Part shown: in pieces, positions 25,524-34,523 of the stretch
Numbering within the stretch: position 1 is the first letter of the stretch
How the letters are laid out: every line of letters starts with the position of its first letter
Assembly (NCBI GenBank): GCA_947383835.1
Contig: CANDEV010000007.1
Coordinates: 1-64,000 of the forward strand
Direction: 5' to 3'
Origin: an uncultured Clostridia bacterium
GTDB taxonomy: Bacteria; Bacillota; Clostridia; Oscillospirales; Ruminococcaceae
Length of the DNA stretch: 64,000 nt
The notes under the pieces: model-generated
Seen by the model: only the letters and a program-made list of their open reading frames with translations
The model's database searches: none
Told to the model about the DNA's origin: nothing
Translations under genes and position numbers: made by a program

Positions 25524-27470
25524 GTGTCAAAAAACGATAATATCGAGCTTAACGCTTACGGGGAGAGAATTGCTCCCAAAAAACAGGTAAAAAATAACAA
25601 TTTTGTTAAAAAATCTGCAAAAAACCCGAAAAAATCTGAGCCCGCAAAAAAATCCGAGCCAAAGAAATCTGATATTTTCGCAAAAAAAGCTCCCGCAAAG
25701 CCCGTGAAAAAACCCGCTCCTCAAAATAAAAAACCGCAGAAGAACGACGCGCCGATGATCCACCCCGAAACGGGAAAGCCTCTCCATACAACAAACCACC
25801 GTCCCGCCAAAAAAACTCCCCTTAAAATTATCCCACTGGGCGGACTTAACGAGATAGGCAAGAATATGACCGTTTTCGAGTGCGCCAACGATATTTTTAT
25901 TGTGGACTGCGGTCTGGCTTTCCCCGACAGCGATATGCCCGGCGTCGATCTGGTGCTCCCTGACTTTACCTATGTGGAGCAGAACGCCGACAAGATACGC
26001 GGTATCGTCATTACCCACGGTCACGAGGATCATATCGGCGGACTTGCCTACCTGCTGAAAAAAATAAACGTCCCCGTATATGCAACGCGTCTTACTATCG
26101 GCTTGATAGAGGGCAAGCTCAAGGAGCATGACCTGCTCTCCTCGGCAAAGCTTAACGTTGTCGTACCCCGACAGACCGTTAAAATGGGCTGCATGGCGGT
26201 GGAATTTATCCGCGTGAATCACTCTATCCCCGACGCGGTGGCTCTTGCCATACACACCCCTGCGGGAATTGTTGTCCACACAGGCGACTTTAAGGTGGAC
26301 TATACCCCTATCGAAAGCGAAATTATAGACCTTGCCCGCTTCGGCGAGCTTGGCAACAGGGGAGTGCTGGCGCTGATGTCCGACTCCACAAACGCCGAAA
26401 GACGTGGTCACACCGCTACCGAGCGGACGGTGGGAAACAGCTTTGAAAGACTTTTCGACACCGCCGAGGGCAAGCGTATTATTATCGCAACTTTTTCCAG
26501 TAATATCCATAGAGTACAGCAGATAGTGAACAGCGCAATACGCTGCGGCAGAAAAATTGCGGTTTTCGGCAGAAGTATGCTCAACGTTATCAGCACCGCT
26601 ATGGAGCTTGGGTACTTAAAAGTACCCGAGGGACTTATTATAGACATCGACAGCATGAACCGTTTTCCGCCCGAAAAGATAGTGCTGATAACAACGGGAA
26701 GTCAGGGCGAGCCTATGTCCGCACTGTCGAGAATGGCTATGAACGAGCACCGCACGGTAACTATCACCCCCATGGACTTTATTATTATAAGCGCAACGCC
26801 TATCCCCGGCAACGAAAAGCTTGTGACAAAGGTCGTGAACGAGCTTATGCGGGCGGGCGCGGAGGTCATATACGAGTCCATGTACGACGTCCACGTTTCG
26901 GGACACGCCTGTCAGGAGGAGCTTAAGCTTATGCTCTCACTGACAAAGCCGAGATTTTTTATACCCGTCCACGGCGAATACAAGCACCTTAAAAAACACG
27001 CTGGGCTTGCCTACAGCCTTGGCTTCGAGCAGGACAGCGTTATCATCGGCAGCATAGGCAACGTTATCGAAACGGACGGCGTTGACATGAGGATAACGGG
27101 ACAAGTCCCCTCGGGACGGGTCTTTGTGGACGGTCTGGGCGTTGGCGACGTAGGCTCTATAGTCCTGAGAGACAGAAAGCACCTTTCCGAGGACGGCTTG
27201 ATAATAGCTGTTGCGACCATAGAAGCGGAAAGCGGAGCGATCTTGGCGGGACCCGATATAGTGTCCAGAGGCTTTGTTTACGTCCGCGAATCGGAGGAGC
27301 TTATGGACGCGGCAAGAAACCTGCTTATGAAGACGCTTCAGGGCTGTCTTGACGACGACCTCCACGACTGGAACACCATAAAGGGCAGAATGAAGGACGA
27401 GCTCAGCGATTACATCTATATAAAAACAAAACGCCGCCCCATGATACTCCCCATAATCATGGAAATATAG
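25524..27470 (+). CDS. rnj: Ribonuclease J with a lysine-rich N-terminal extension
   Basis: Metallo-beta-lactamase-fold nuclease that degrades and matures RNA with 5' exonuclease and endonuclease activity. The zinc motif HGHEDH is at 165-170 when translation starts at GTG 25524. That start has AAAGGA 11 bases upstream and is favoured over ATG 25392, which would add 44 residues unlike the family. Residues 1-97 form a disordered extension rich in lysine and proline before the catalytic core begins at PLKIIPLGGLNEIGKN. Such extensions may bind RNA or partners. The gene stands alone behind its own promoter. Confidence 0.93.
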   Translation: MSKNDNIELNAYGERIAPKKQVKNNNFVKKSAKNPKKSEPAKKSEPKKSDIFAKKAPAKPVKKPAPQNKKPQKNDAPMIHPETGKPLHTTNHRPAKKTPLKIIPLGGLNEIGKNMTVFECANDIFIVDCGLAFPDSDMPGVDLVLPDFTYVEQNADKIRGIVITHGHEDHIGGLAYLLKKINVPVYATRLTIGLIEGKLKEHDLLSSAKLNVVVPRQTVKMGCMAVEFIRVNHSIPDAVALAIHTPAGIVVHTGDFKVDYTPIESEIIDLARFGELGNRGVLALMSDSTNAERRGHTATERTVGNSFERLFDTAEGKRIIIATFSSNIHRVQQIVNSAIRCGRKIAVFGRSMLNVISTAMELGYLKVPEGLIIDIDSMNRFPPEKIVLITTGSQGEPMSALSRMAMNEHRTVTITPMDFIIISATPIPGNEKLVTKVVNELMRAGAEVIYESMYDVHVSGHACQEELKLMLSLTKPRFFIPVHGEYKHLKKHAGLAYSLGFEQDSVIIGSIGNVIETDGVDMRITGQVPSGRVFVDGLGVGDVGSIVLRDRKHLSEDGLIIAVATIEAESGAILAGPDIVSRGFVYVRESEELMDAARNLLMKTLQGCLDDDLHDWNTIKGRMKDELSDYIYIKTKRRPMILPIIMEI

Positions 27471-27515
27471 CGGTGAAGCCCCCGCGGGCAGTGTCACCCC
27501 CAATATTCAATGCGG
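27470..27515 (+). repeat. R2 repeat fragment
   Basis: AGCGGTGAAGCCCCCGCGGG followed by GTGTCACCCCCAATATT, beginning at the rnj stop codon. The right half of R2 is missing and an R3 palindrome follows. Confidence 0.6.
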
Positions 27516-27520
27516 CAATA

Positions 27521-27623
27521 ATACTAATTTCTATCTAAAAGCGTAGTTAAAAAATCTGCACAAAAATCATATGTGCAAATTTTTGCTTGATTTTTTACAC
27601 GCTTTTTAGTCGCAAATTAGTAT
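27521..27623. repeat. R3 palindromic element, copy 1
   Basis: A 103-base imperfect palindrome with exact ends ATACTAATTT/AAATTAGTAT and a stem including AAAAGCGTA and GATTTTTTAC-ACGCTTTT. Three more copies occur at 34336, 43257 and 60948, all in gene gaps. It is long enough to act as a terminator. Confidence 0.8.
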
Positions 27624-27642
27624 AAAACCAAATAAAATTGAC

Positions 27643-27671
27643 TTTACATTTTAGCAAGTTTGTGATATAAT
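27643..27671 (+). promoter_or_regulatory. Promoter of the three-small-ORF unit
   Basis: TTTACA (27643-27648), 17 bases, TATAAT (27666-27671), about 65 bases before the first small gene. Confidence 0.7.
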
Positions 27672-27736
27672 ATTTTCAAATAAAAATAATCAAAACATCT
27701 TATAATATTGATAATAAAAGAAAGGGAAGTGATACT

Positions 27737-27913
27737 ATGGGCAATCAAACCGATAAACAATACGACGGTCAACTAATAGACGAATATTACAGATTGATTG
27801 ATATTAGAGAATCCGCCGTTAAAGAAAACGCAACGGAAACTATTAAGAAAATCGACAAGCAAATAACCCAAATCAAATTGAAACTCCAGCCCCTGACACT
27901 TCCCGAGGAATAA
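27737..27913 (+). CDS. Small protein SmA (58 residues), first of three
   Basis: Unrecognised 58-residue charged helical protein beginning MGNQTDKQYDGQLIDEYYRL. AAAGGG precedes the ATG. It resembles the third small protein of the unit: both contain TD-x-QY-x-x-QL near the start, then an acidic middle and a basic I-D/T-x-I end, so they may be paralogues. No membrane segment or cysteine is present. The three genes are closely spaced and share one promoter and one terminator. Confidence 0.7.
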   Translation: MGNQTDKQYDGQLIDEYYRLIDIRESAVKENATETIKKIDKQITQIKLKLQPLTLPEE

Positions 27914-27929
27914 GAAAGGCGGTAAAGGT

Positions 27930-28076
27930 ATGCGCCAAACCAATAGGCAGTTTAAATCCTTTGTACGGCTTCTTCTTGACGCTTTAAAGGACGCCGAGTC
28001 TCAAACCGACGAAAAAAAGCGCAAAGAAAAAATGGAAAAAATATTTGAAAATCTTCAAAGAACTTTAGAGGACTAA
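27930..28076 (+). CDS. Small protein SmB (48 residues), second of three
   Basis: Unrecognised 48-residue protein: MRQTNRQFKSFVRLLLDALK, then a charged helix ending in ENLQRTLED. Similar short phage- or element-borne proteins with an N-terminal (T)xRQFxxFxRxLLDxL pattern are, as I recall, found in Firmicutes; this was not checked. The ATG has GGCGGTAAAGG upstream. It starts 16 bases after the first small gene. Confidence 0.7.
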   Translation: MRQTNRQFKSFVRLLLDALKDAESQTDEKKRKEKMEKIFENLQRTLED

Positions 28077-28097
28077 CCAAGAAAGGACGGTAATAAT

Positions 28098-28250
28098 ATG
28101 CCAACTGATATTCAATACAAAGACCAATTAAGAAAAGACCTTATCGACTATGAGTTAATAGCCGAGCTTCTTGAAAATGGCGAAACGGAAAAAGCTTTGG
28201 AGCTTGTCCGTAAGCATATAGACAGAATTACTTCCAGCCTGCAAGACTGA
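28098..28250 (+). CDS. Small protein SmC (50 residues), third of three
   Basis: Unrecognised 50-residue protein: MPTDIQYKDQLRKDLIDYEL, then LLENGETEKALELVRKHIDR. It has a good ribosome site (GAAAGGACGG) and looks related to the first small protein. The predicted fold is two amphipathic helices. A strong terminator follows within ten bases. Confidence 0.72.
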   Translation: MPTDIQYKDQLRKDLIDYELIAELLENGETEKALELVRKHIDRITSSLQD

Positions 28251-28255
28251 TTTCT

Positions 28256-28296
28256 AAAGGTGCAAAGCCCGCTTAAAGCCCTTTGCACCTTTTTTA
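28256..28296 (+). terminator. Terminator of the three-small-ORF unit
   Basis: AAAGGTGCAAAG (28256-28267) and CTTTGCACCTTTTTT (28281-28295) form a 12-bp stem followed by T residues. Confidence 0.9.
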
Positions 28297-28335
28297 AAAA
28301 GCGCAATTTTATCATCTACGAAAGGAAAAACAGCT

Positions 28336-30333
28336 ATGAAAGGAAAACGCTGGACAGCTTTTAAAATGGTATCGCTGCTGCTGGTGGTAGTGTCTCTCGC
28401 CTGTGCATTTTCTGTGTACGAGGTGAACGAGGTCCGCTTCTGGACTCTCCTTGCCATTACGGCATTGTCAGCCCTTGCGTTTTTAACGCTGTTTTCGGCT
28501 TCACAGCAGAACCTCCATAAATTTGTTACGGAAATGGAGTCCCAGCTGAATCTTACCGAACGGGACTCACTCTATAAATTTCCCGCCCCTGCGGTCATCG
28601 TGGACAGCGAGGGCATAATCGTCTGGTACAACATCGCCTTTACCGAACAGGTATGCGGAGACGACGTTTTCGGACTTCACATAACAAAGCTTTTCAGCGA
28701 CCTTGATTTGCAGAAGTCCATTGAAAACAAAAACGCCACCGTCAGCTATGAAACGGGACATTTCCGCATTTCCGCGGTAACTACCGAAAAGAGGGACGAT
28801 TCCTCCGAGCTTATTTCGGAGCTTACTCTGCTCTATTTCGACGACATCAGCGACTATATAAATCTGGAAAGCAGATTGAACGAGATACGTCCCGCGATAA
28901 TACTTATATCCGTTGATAATTATGAGGATATTCTGTCGGGCGAAAAGGACAGCGAAAAAGCCCACATAATGATACAGCTTGACAAGCTTCTTGAAGCTTA
29001 TTTCGAGGAGCACCGCGCTTTGCTGAAAAAGCTTGGCAGCGACCGCTTTATGGCTATTGCCGAGGAAAATCAGCTTGGCAAAATGATAGAAAACAAATTC
29101 AAGATACTTGAAAGGGTACGAAGCATAACAGTTACCGAAAAGTACCCCATAACTCTGTCCATAGGCGTTGGAATAAACTCCGAGGGAATACAGTCGGGAG
29201 AGCGCGAGGCAAAGCAGGCTCTTGAAATGGCGCAGGGCAGGGGCGGCGATCAGGCTGCCGTAAAGACTGAGAACGGCTTTGAATTTTTCGGCGGAGTCGC
29301 AAAGGGTATCGAAAAAAACACAAAGGTCAAGACCCGCTTTGTTGCCACCGCTCTTATGGAGCTTATCAATTCATGCGACAGCGTGATAATTATGGGACAC
29401 CGCTACGGCGACCTTGACAGTATAGGCTCCGGCGCGGGTATGTGCGGCGCGGTACGTCTTCTCGACCCAAATATAGAAACATATATGGCTGTGGACTATG
29501 AAAAGTGTCTTGCAAAGCCGATAATCGACCGTCTCAACGAGAACCTTACGGAGGAGCTTCCTATTTTTATCTCCACCACCGAGGCTATCGCCCGCATGAC
29601 AGACCGTACTCTGCTTATCGTTACGGACACGCATAACAAGGACATTATCGAGAGTACCGAGCTGTACGAAGCGGCTAAGCATATCGCGGTCATCGACCAC
29701 CACCGCCAGACGGTGAATTTTATCGACAACGCCGTTATTTTCCACCATGAGCCGTACGCTTCCTCGGCAAGCGAAATGACCGCCGAGCTTATACAGTATT
29801 TCCCCGGCATAGACAAGCTGCCAAGCTACTATGCGGACGCAATGCTTGCGGGAATAATGCTTGACACTAAGGATTTTGTAATGCGTACAGGCGTGCGTAC
29901 CTTTGAGGCGGCGGCGTTCCTGCGGAAATTGGGCGCGGATATGGTAGCGGTCAAGGGACTTTTCGCCAACACTTTGGACTGCGTTAAGCACCGTTCACAG
30001 CTTATATCCGCAACGGAGATCTATAACCGCTGCGGCATAGCAATGGACGAAAGCGGCGACAGCAGCGCAAGAGTAAGCGCGGCGCAGGCGGCGGACGAAA
30101 TGCTGAGCATATCGGGCGTGGACGCAAGCTTTGTAATTTTCAGAACTCCCGACGGGGGAATAAATATCTCCGCAAGGTCAAGAGGGGCAATGAACGTCCA
30201 GATAATCATGGAGAAATTAGGCGGCGGCGGACATCAAACCATGGCGGCAGCACAGTTCCGCGATATAAGTATAAACGAAGCGAAAGCAAAGCTGATAGGC
30301 GCAATAGACGAACACATAGCGAATATCAGTTGA
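28336..30333 (+). CDS. gdpP: Cyclic-di-AMP phosphodiesterase GdpP
   Basis: Membrane enzyme that hydrolyses the second messenger c-di-AMP, controlling osmolyte uptake and wall stress. The 665-residue protein has two N-terminal membrane segments (about 10-27 and 36-54), a PAS-like domain (about 75-170) and a degenerate GGDEF domain (about 170-300). The DHH domain begins at about 349 with GHRYGDLDS and contains IDHH near 451. The DHHA1 motif GGGGHQ lies near 628. AAAGGA precedes the ATG. It leads the conserved gdpP-rplI-dnaB cluster. Confidence 0.96.
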   Translation: MKGKRWTAFKMVSLLLVVVSLACAFSVYEVNEVRFWTLLAITALSALAFLTLFSASQQNLHKFVTEMESQLNLTERDSLYKFPAPAVIVDSEGIIVWYNIAFTEQVCGDDVFGLHITKLFSDLDLQKSIENKNATVSYETGHFRISAVTTEKRDDSSELISELTLLYFDDISDYINLESRLNEIRPAIILISVDNYEDILSGEKDSEKAHIMIQLDKLLEAYFEEHRALLKKLGSDRFMAIAEENQLGKMIENKFKILERVRSITVTEKYPITLSIGVGINSEGIQSGEREAKQALEMAQGRGGDQAAVKTENGFEFFGGVAKGIEKNTKVKTRFVATALMELINSCDSVIIMGHRYGDLDSIGSGAGMCGAVRLLDPNIETYMAVDYEKCLAKPIIDRLNENLTEELPIFISTTEAIARMTDRTLLIVTDTHNKDIIESTELYEAAKHIAVIDHHRQTVNFIDNAVIFHHEPYASSASEMTAELIQYFPGIDKLPSYYADAMLAGIMLDTKDFVMRTGVRTFEAAAFLRKLGADMVAVKGLFANTLDCVKHRSQLISATEIYNRCGIAMDESGDSSARVSAAQAADEMLSISGVDASFVIFRTPDGGINISARSRGAMNVQIIMEKLGGGGHQTMAAAQFRDISINEAKAKLIGAIDEHIANIS

Positions 30334-30365
30334 TGAATAATTGAAAAATTCCCCTTTAGGCAAAA

Positions 30366-30569
30366 AGCTGGTCCAGCTGAGCACAGCTGGTGGGGGTCAA
30401 GGGGGCAAAGCCCCTTTGTCGCAAACGGCTTTTGAGCCGTTTTGAGCAAAAGCGGCGAAACTCCCCTATCGTTCAAGCGCTCCGCAGGGGGTGAATTGCG
30501 GTGAAACCGCAAGAGGGGGACGCCCTGCAAGAGAGGGCGTCCCCCTAAGGTACAGAACGTATAACCCTT
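30366..30569. repeat. R4 repeat, copy 1
   Basis: About 200 bases of successive hairpins filling the gap between gdpP and rplI. It shares CAGCTG-based sequence at the left, GCGCTCCGCAGGGGG in the middle and GGGGGACGCCCTGCAAGAGA, then GGGCGTCCCCCTAAGG and TACAGAAC, at the right with 34088-34320. The last block is a strong terminator-like stem (AGGGGGACGCCCT/AGGGCGTCCCCCT). Confidence 0.7.
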
Positions 30570-30627
30570 TAAAACAGTCCGCAGGGACTGTTTTAAACAA
30601 AATACAATAAAAAGGAGATAAAAAATC

Positions 30628-31074
30628 ATGAAAGTTATATTTTTACAGGACGTTAAAGGCTCGGGCAAAAAAGGCGACGTAAAAGAGGTCGCGGACGGCT
30701 ACGCAAGAAATTTCCTTATAGGAAAGGGTCTCGCAGTAGAAGCCACAGCAAAGAATATGTCTGACTTGGCAGGAAAAAAATCCTCCGAGCAGCATAAGGC
30801 TGACGTTGCAAAGCAGGAGGCTGAAGCTGCCGCCGCAAAAATAAAGGGCAAAAAGGTAGTGTGCAGATCCAAGGCGGGACAGGGCGGAAAGCTTTTCGGC
30901 TCTGTTACGGCGGGAAACGTTGCCGACCTTATCTCGGAGCAGCTTGGCGTTAAGGTGGACAAGAAAAAAGTCTCCCTCGACACGGAAATAAAGTCCTTCG
31001 GCACATATACCGCAGAGGTGAAATTTCTTGCGGGAATTTCCGAGAAGATCACCGTTGAGGTCACCGAGGAATAA
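30628..31074 (+). CDS. rplI: 50S ribosomal protein L9
   Basis: Large-subunit protein with two globular ends joined by a long helix. The N-terminal signature MKVIFLQDVKGSGKKGDVKE and the YARNFLIGKGLA motif are typical, and 148 residues is the normal length. AAAAAGGAG precedes the ATG. Confidence 0.98.
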   Translation: MKVIFLQDVKGSGKKGDVKEVADGYARNFLIGKGLAVEATAKNMSDLAGKKSSEQHKADVAKQEAEAAAAKIKGKKVVCRSKAGQGGKLFGSVTAGNVADLISEQLGVKVDKKKVSLDTEIKSFGTYTAEVKFLAGISEKITVEVTEE

Positions 31075-31106
31075 TTTTAGGTAAAATTTTGTAAGGATAT
31101 GATAAA

Positions 31107-31361
31107 ATGGCAGAGCTAACTTCAATGATGAACATTGGCAGTGAGATGAAAAGAAAACTCACCTCCATAGGTATAAATTCCGCAGAAGAGCTTATTTATA
31201 CGGGCGCAAAGGAAACTTTCAGACGGCTGAAAGAAACATACCCCAATGTCTGCCTTGTGCATTTGTACGTTTTGGAGGGTGCTGTCACCAATACTGAATA
31301 CAACGGTCTTTCCAAGGAAAAGAAAGCCGAGCTGAAAGAGTTCAGCGATTCTTTAAAATAA
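31107..31361 (+). CDS. TfoX C-terminal domain protein
   Basis: An 84-residue helix-hairpin-helix protein matching the C-terminal domain of TfoX/Sxy (LTSMMNIGSEMKRKLTSIGI, then LIYTGAKETFRRLKETYPNV). The N-terminal domain that activates competence in Gram-negatives is absent. It sits between rplI and dnaB with short gaps on both sides, so it is co-transcribed with DNA replication genes. Its role is unknown. Confidence 0.8.
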   Translation: MAELTSMMNIGSEMKRKLTSIGINSAEELIYTGAKETFRRLKETYPNVCLVHLYVLEGAVTNTEYNGLSKEKKAELKEFSDSLK

Positions 31362-31395
31362 GTATCCCTTACTTCCAAAAAAGGAGTCAACCTAA

Positions 31396-32736
31396 ATGGA
31401 TTTCGATATAAATTCAACCGAGCTGCCCTATAATTTAGAGGCGGAGCAGACCGTACTGGGCGCATTGCTTCTCGACCCCGAATCGCTGTCGGTGGCAATG
31501 GACTACATAAAGCCCGACAGCTTCTATGTTTCAAAGCACCGCGACCTTTTTTCAATAATCATACGCCAGTTTTCACTGGGCGTAAAGACCGATATAATCA
31601 CCGTTATAGACGAGGCGGTGAGGGAGGGTATTTTTGAAAGCTCCTCGGCGGCAAAGGAGTATCTTGCCGCGCTTATGGAGGGAGTGCCCACCACAAAAAA
31701 TATCAAGAGCTACTGTAAAATTGTCGAGGAAAAATATTATACAAGAAGCCTTATAACCTCGGCAAAGGAAATAATCGAGGCAGCCTCCGCAGGGCAGGAA
31801 AACGCACAGCAGCTCCTGGATTTTGCGGAGCAGAAGATCTATGACATACGTCAGGGCAAAACGGTGGACGGGCTTGTTAAGATCGACGAGGTTGTACTTG
31901 AAGCATACGACGATCTGGGCAGAAAATCGGGTCCCGACAAAGAAAAATACGTGGGAGCAAAATCGGGATTTTCCGACCTTGACCGCGTTATCACAGGTCT
32001 GAACAAGTCCGACCTTATAATAGTAGCCGCCCGTCCCGCTATGGGAAAATCTGTATTTGCACTTAATCTTGCGTCTAATTTTGCGCGGCACAGCAGAGAT
32101 ATGGAAACGGTGATCTTTTCCCTTGAGATGTCAAAGGAGCAGAATGTTACCAGAATGCTTTCCTCGGAAAGCTTTGTGGAGCTTGACTATCTTATGAAAG
32201 GAAATATTTCGGGAGATCAATGGACAAAGCTTGCTCAAGGCGCGGAAAGCCTTTCGGGAATGAATATTTATCTTGACGACACCGCGGGAATAACGGTGCC
32301 CCAGATGAAAGCTAAGCTAAGACGCTTGAAAAATCTGGGACTTGTTATCATAGACTATTTGCAGCTTATGAATTCGGGCAGACGGATCGACAACCGCGTA
32401 AATGAAATTTCCGAGATAACAAGGCAGCTCAAGCTTATGGCAAAGGAGCTGAATGTCCCCGTAATAACCCTTTCCCAGCTTTCCCGTGCAGTCGAGTCGA
32501 GGACTGACAAGCGTCCCATGCTTTCCGACCTGCGTGAATCGGGTTCTATCGAGCAGGACGCGGATATTGTTATGTTTTTGTACCGCGACGCTTATTACAA
32601 CAAGGATACCGCCGAACCGACCCTTGCGGAATGTATCGTGGCGAAAAACCGTCACGGCGAGACGGGTACGGTCAACCTCCGTTTCAGCGGACAGTATCAG
32701 CTTTTCTCGGGCGTGAGCAGGCAGCCGGAGCAATAA
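31396..32736 (+). CDS. dnaB: Replicative DNA helicase
   Basis: Hexameric helicase at the replication fork (DnaC in Bacillus nomenclature). The 446-residue protein has the N-terminal primase-interacting domain (YNLEAEQTVLGALLLDPESL) and a RecA-like core with Walker A ARPAMGKS (212-219). The motif LGLVIIDYLQLM and the arginine-rich DLRESGSIEQDADIVMFLYR follow. Its place after rplI is conserved in Firmicutes. AAAGGAG lies nine bases before the ATG. Confidence 0.97.
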   Translation: MDFDINSTELPYNLEAEQTVLGALLLDPESLSVAMDYIKPDSFYVSKHRDLFSIIIRQFSLGVKTDIITVIDEAVREGIFESSSAAKEYLAALMEGVPTTKNIKSYCKIVEEKYYTRSLITSAKEIIEAASAGQENAQQLLDFAEQKIYDIRQGKTVDGLVKIDEVVLEAYDDLGRKSGPDKEKYVGAKSGFSDLDRVITGLNKSDLIIVAARPAMGKSVFALNLASNFARHSRDMETVIFSLEMSKEQNVTRMLSSESFVELDYLMKGNISGDQWTKLAQGAESLSGMNIYLDDTAGITVPQMKAKLRRLKNLGLVIIDYLQLMNSGRRIDNRVNEISEITRQLKLMAKELNVPVITLSQLSRAVESRTDKRPMLSDLRESGSIEQDADIVMFLYRDAYYNKDTAEPTLAECIVAKNRHGETGTVNLRFSGQYQLFSGVSRQPEQ

Positions 32737-32762
32737 CCGTACAATTTAAAGAAAGATAAATT

Positions 32763-34076
32763 ATGCTAACAAAAATAAAGTCGGCAATTGAAAAATACGC
32801 CATGATAAAAAAAGGCGAGACCGTCTGCTGCGCCCTTTCGGGCGGAGCGGACAGCACTGCTCTGCTTATTGCCTTGAACACGCTTTCAGGAGAGTTGGAC
32901 TTTTCCCTCACCGCCGTCCACATAAATCACCTTTTGCGTGGTGATGAAAGCTTTCGGGACGAGGATTTTTGCAGAGAATTGTGCAAAGGTCTTGAAATAC
33001 CTTTGACAGTTTTTCAGAAGGACGCCGCCGCTTTTTCACATTCCTTAGGAATGTCGGTGGAAACAGGGGCGCGGGAAATGCGGTATAAAACTTTCGGGGA
33101 GCTTCCCGCAGACAAGATATGCACCGCTCACAATTCAAACGATAATGCCGAGACCCTTATCTTCCGCATTGCACGGGGGACGGGTCTGAAAGGCTTGACG
33201 GGGATACCGCCTGTTCGGGGAAAAGTTATCCGTCCGCTGCTTTTCTGCTCCAGAGAGGAGATATTGAATTTTCTTGCCGACAGCAAACAGGACTTTGTAA
33301 CCGACAGCACCAATTTTTCCGACGATTACGCAAGAAACAAAATACGGCACGGAATTATCCCCTCAATGACGGATATCTGCGGCGGATTTCCAAACAATAC
33401 GTCAAAGCTTATCCTGTCCCTGACCGAAGACGAGGACTTTTTGTCAAACGCCGCCGCGGAGAAAAAAAATTCCGACCTGCGCGGTCTGCACCCCGCTTTG
33501 AAGAAAAGAGCGGTTATTATCCATTTAAAAGAGCAGGGAATTGAGGTAAATTCTCAATATATAGAAATAATTGAAGAAATTCTGGAGCGGGACGGCAAAG
33601 CCGATTTTGGAAAGCTTACAGCATATGCCAAAAACGGAATACTTACATTTTATCCTAATAAATCGGAAGAGGATATCGTCCCCCAAATCATAAACGAAGA
33701 GGGAGAATACCCGTTCACAAGTGATAAAATTGTGATAATATCGAAAGTAAACGGCGAAAAAATGAACAAAGGGCAAATTATTAACAAAAATTCAACAACT
33801 GACCTCTTGGATTATGATAAAATAAAGGGTAGTATTGTTTTGAGAAATCGACTGCGAGCCGACAGGATAAAGCTTGCGGGAAGGGAACACACAAAGGAGC
33901 TTAGAAAGCTTTTACAGGAAAAGCTTCCGGAGTGCGAGAGAAAATACTCCGCGGTTTTGGCGGACGAGACCGGCTTGATATGGTCGGAGCATTTCGGTAT
34001 TGCCGAAAGGGTAAAGCCCGATGAAAACAGCGGAAATTTACTGAAAATTGAAATAAAAAATAAACAAAATAATTAA
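32763..34076 (+). CDS. tilS: tRNA(Ile)-lysidine synthase
   Basis: Joins lysine to C34 of tRNA-Ile(CAU) so that it reads AUA. The PP-loop SGGADS is at 26-31 and the N-terminal ATPase domain spans about 1-220. The C-terminal TilS domains follow, giving 437 residues. It starts 26 bases after dnaB and is likely transcribed with it. tilS-ftsH adjacency is conserved in Firmicutes. Confidence 0.94.
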   Translation: MLTKIKSAIEKYAMIKKGETVCCALSGGADSTALLIALNTLSGELDFSLTAVHINHLLRGDESFRDEDFCRELCKGLEIPLTVFQKDAAAFSHSLGMSVETGAREMRYKTFGELPADKICTAHNSNDNAETLIFRIARGTGLKGLTGIPPVRGKVIRPLLFCSREEILNFLADSKQDFVTDSTNFSDDYARNKIRHGIIPSMTDICGGFPNNTSKLILSLTEDEDFLSNAAAEKKNSDLRGLHPALKKRAVIIHLKEQGIEVNSQYIEIIEEILERDGKADFGKLTAYAKNGILTFYPNKSEEDIVPQIINEEGEYPFTSDKIVIISKVNGEKMNKGQIINKNSTTDLLDYDKIKGSIVLRNRLRADRIKLAGREHTKELRKLLQEKLPECERKYSAVLADETGLIWSEHFGIAERVKPDENSGNLLKIEIKNKQNN

Positions 34077-34087
34077 CCAAAACTCTA

Positions 34088-34320
34088 AGCAGCTGGTCAA
34101 GCTGAGCACAGCTTGTGGGGTCGAGGGGCAAAGCCCCCGCAGGGTCAAGGGACGGAGTCCCTTGTCGCCGCTCGCAAGCGGCGAAATCCCCCAATCGTTT
34201 AAGCGCTCCGCAAGGGGTGTGAATAAAACGCCGTAAACGGCGTTTCCGAGTTTTGCTAAGCAAAACATCGGACGAGGGGGACGCCCTGCAAGAGAGGGCG
34301 TCCCCCTAAGGTACAGAACA
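34088..34320. repeat. R4 repeat, copy 2
   Basis: Second R4 copy with the same left, middle and right blocks as 30366-30569, plus extra internal hairpins (for example AAACGCCGTAAACGGCGTTT). It fills most of the 447-base tilS-ftsH gap. Confidence 0.7.
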
Positions 34321-34335
34321 TCTGACCGGATAATA

Positions 34336-34438
34336 ATACTAATTTGCTCCTAAAAGCGTAGGTAAAAAATCTGCGCAAAAATCATACGCGCAAATTTTTG
34401 CTTGATTTTTTACACGCTTTTTAGTCGTAAATTAGTAT
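34336..34438. repeat. R3 palindromic element, copy 2
   Basis: 103 bases, the same length and ends as copy 1 (ATACTAATTT/AAATTAGTAT) and about 90% alike, with matching changes on both arms of the central stem (GCGC here against GCAC/GTGC). Confidence 0.8.
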
Positions 34439-34523
34439 AAAATATAACAGTTGATAAACAGTGCGCTAAAACAGAAAATTACCGAAAACAGTAAATATAT
34501 ATTTTTACAAGGAGGACAAACAA

